Shown here: one piece after another, positions 5,829 to 6,702 of the stretch | Layout: each line of letters starts with the position of its first letter | How positions within the stretch are numbered: the stretch's first letter is position 1 | Origin: DATBRC01 sp036560485 | GTDB lineage: Bacteria; Pseudomonadota; Gammaproteobacteria; Burkholderiales; Burkholderiaceae_D | Length of the DNA: 6,702 nt | NCBI GenBank assembly: GCA_036560485.1 | Contig: DATBRC010000010.1 | Coordinates: forward strand, 1 to 6,702 | Direction: 5' to 3' | The notes under the pieces: generated by a model | The model's database searches: none | What the model was told of the DNA's origin: nothing | What the model saw: the letters and a program-made list of their open reading frames with translations, nothing else | Program-made: the position numbers and the translations under genes

Positions 5829-5855
5829 CACATTTATTCTGTCTAAATTTTGTTG

Positions 5856-6542
5856 TTAGCACTTTTCATTTCTGTGCCGCCCAATGCAACCAAGGGCGAG
5901 AAGGCCAGCTAAAAACAATGCGCAGGTTCCCGGTTCTGGTGCCTCTGCGGTAAAAGAAAAATTATCCATCATGGGCAAATTCGTGCCCGCAAAATTGAAT
6001 GAATTGCCGGTGAAAGCGATATGATCAATTCCTGTGTCGGCAAGCGTGAATGTCTGCGTCGGCACATCACCATACGTTCCGATGTAGCCTTCACCGATCG
6101 ACCCCAACACATTGTTTGCCGCATCATACGCGACTGCTGACCAAGGTCCTTTGGTTGTGCCGGAAGGGGAGTAAGCCGCAACATTGCCGATGCGATCAAA
6201 GCTGAAATTATCCACCGCCGTCGAAAAATTCAATGTGAACGTATCAATCGGGTTGATGCCTCCGACGAAAAAGACGTTTGGTCCCGAATGGCTGGATACC
6301 CAATTAATATTGCTTGCGTTGAGTACATACTCGGATTCACCGGCAAGCATTCCTGAAAGCGTGATGCCATAGCTCGCAAGATAGTTCGTGACCGGAGCGC
6401 CGCTAATGGAACTCCCCGGTGCGACGCTGAGTGAATCGAAGTCGATATTGACGATGTTTGCGTATGCGCTGGATGCAAGCAGGGCAGTTACTCCTGCTGC
6501 CGCGATTCTGGCGATTGATGTAGACAGATAATTTGCATTCAT
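5856..6542 (-). CDS. PEP-CTERM sorting-signal protein, exported
   Basis: This is a 228-residue exported protein. A signal peptide ends at AYA (26-28). The mature part is beta-rich, starting NIVNIDFDSL and containing FTLNFSTAVDNFSFDRI and a late block TGIDHIAFTGNSF ... MDNFSF, as in many small PEP-CTERM proteins with a lectin-like or jelly-roll body. The end is a complete PEP-CTERM signal: PEP at 202-204, a hydrophobic helix (about 207-221), then basic RHR (222-224). Such proteins are cut and sorted by exosortase (EpsH/XrtA type) in bacteria that make exopolysaccharide. No exosortase gene is in this window. The frame extends to an ATG at 6557, but GGAAGGA lies 6 bases before the ATG at 6542, so I take 6542. 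The gene has its own sigma-54 promoter and terminator, so it is probably monocistronic. Confidence 0.9.
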   Translation of the reverse strand: MNANYLSTSIARIAAAGVTALLASSAYANIVNIDFDSLSVAPGSSISGAPVTNYLASYGITLSGMLAGESEYVLNASNINWVSSHSGPNVFFVGGINPIDTFTLNFSTAVDNFSFDRIGNVAAYSPSGTTKGPWSAVAYDAANNVLGSIGEGYIGTYGDVPTQTFTLADTGIDHIAFTGNSFNFAGTNLPMMDNFSFTAEAPEPGTCALFLAGLLALGCIGRHRNEKC

Positions 6543-6547
6543 TTTTT

Positions 6548-6554
6548 GTCCTTC
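6548..6554 (-). promoter_or_regulatory. Ribosome binding site that sets the PEP-CTERM start
   Basis: On the minus strand GGAAGGA sits just inside the longer frame and is 5 to 6 bases from the ATG at 6542. The longer start at 6557 overlaps this site and has no ribosome binding site of its own. Confidence 0.7.
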
Positions 6555-6625
6555 CATGTGTCATTATTGTGCGAAGCAGACGCCGAGTGTGAAGATCTCA
6601 TGCATAAGCATTCTCAGTACGTCGC

Positions 6626-6642
6626 ATAGGCAAAATGCCTAT
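6626..6642 (-). repeat. Perfect inverted repeat at the predicted transcript start
   Basis: ATAGGCA-AAA-TGCCTAT (plus strand) has perfect 7-base arms and a 3-base spacer. If the sigma-54 promoter is used, transcription starts near 6642, so the RNA would begin with this hairpin. It could stabilise the mRNA 5' end or be a protein operator at the start site. Confidence 0.6.
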
Positions 6643-6650
6643 AGGAAATC

Positions 6651-6669
6651 TAAGCAAATAGCGAGCCAA
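6651..6669 (-). promoter_or_regulatory. Sigma-54 (RpoN) promoter of the PEP-CTERM gene
   Basis: The minus strand reads TTGGCTCGCTATTTGCTTA. The consensus TGGCACG-N4-TTGCW is matched except for one base (A to T), with GG (6667-6666) and GC (6655-6654) exactly 10 bases apart. Transcription should start near 6642, giving a leader of about 100 bases. PEP-CTERM genes in related bacteria are known to be under RpoN together with the PrsK/PrsR two-component system; PrsR-type activators bind further upstream, beyond the right edge. Confidence 0.75.
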
Positions 6670-6690
6670 ATTCAAGAAACGATTTTGAAT
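6670..6690. repeat. Inverted repeat upstream of the sigma-54 promoter
   Basis: ATTCAA (6670-6675) and TTGAAT (6685-6690) are perfect 6-base arms with a 9-base spacer, just upstream of the -24 element. It is a possible protein-binding site, but it lies closer than usual for a sigma-54 activator. Confidence 0.3.
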
Positions 6691-6702
6691 CAGAAGCTTA
6701 GG

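Noticed and set aside
5751..5846. Short plus-strand ORFs after the intron-like segment, as possible start of an intron-encoded protein
   Set aside because: They run through the PEP-CTERM terminator on the other strand, stop within about 30 codons of 5751, and show no reverse transcriptase motif.

Overview
The window looks like chromosomal DNA of a Gram-negative betaproteobacterium (Burkholderiales or Nitrosomonadales type) with GC in the high forties by eye. The evidence is a Burkholderiales-style trimeric porin with an N-terminal coiled coil, a small SmbP-like periplasmic protein, an IHF-beta-like protein and a PEP-CTERM protein behind a sigma-54 promoter. No phage, CRISPR or transposase gene is visible. 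Much of the sequence between genes is structured or decayed.

Layout. 1-217 has no convincing gene. 248-423 is an imperfect tandem duplication of an 88-bp unit that folds into two hairpins per copy, just upstream of the porin gene (464-1768, +). The porin is followed by a good intrinsic terminator. A solitary tRNA-Cys(GCA) at 2017-2090 has an unusual anticodon loop (U37). A 54-codon ORF (2160-2324, +) looks like the N-terminus of an MscS-type channel without the channel. Next come a divergent IHF-beta paralogue (2368-2664, -) and an SmbP-like periplasmic protein (2773-3042, +). 3043-3569 holds a strong hairpin and a frameshifted remnant of a RidA/YjgF-family gene (3362 to about 3489).

The right half is on the minus strand. 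A 604-residue lipoprotein (3570-5384) has a putative zincin-like HELME motif and resembles bacterial relatives of the plant EXORDIUM/PHI-1 family. A PEP-CTERM protein lies at 5856-6542, with start reassigned from the ribosome binding site. Between them, on the plus strand, 5545 to about 5750 resembles the 5' part of domain I of a group II intron, with no 3' half in the window. The PEP-CTERM gene has a near-consensus sigma-54 promoter (6651-6669), a perfect hairpin at the predicted first transcribed base, and a clean intrinsic terminator (5807-5828).

Functionally most products are cell-envelope or secreted: porin, periplasmic metal-binding-type protein, surface lipoprotein and exosortase-sorted protein. 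There is no evidence of one shared pathway. The most notable items are the structured double-hairpin repeats before the porin, the U37 tRNA-Cys, and the sigma-54 promoter with a 5'-terminal hairpin on the PEP-CTERM gene.
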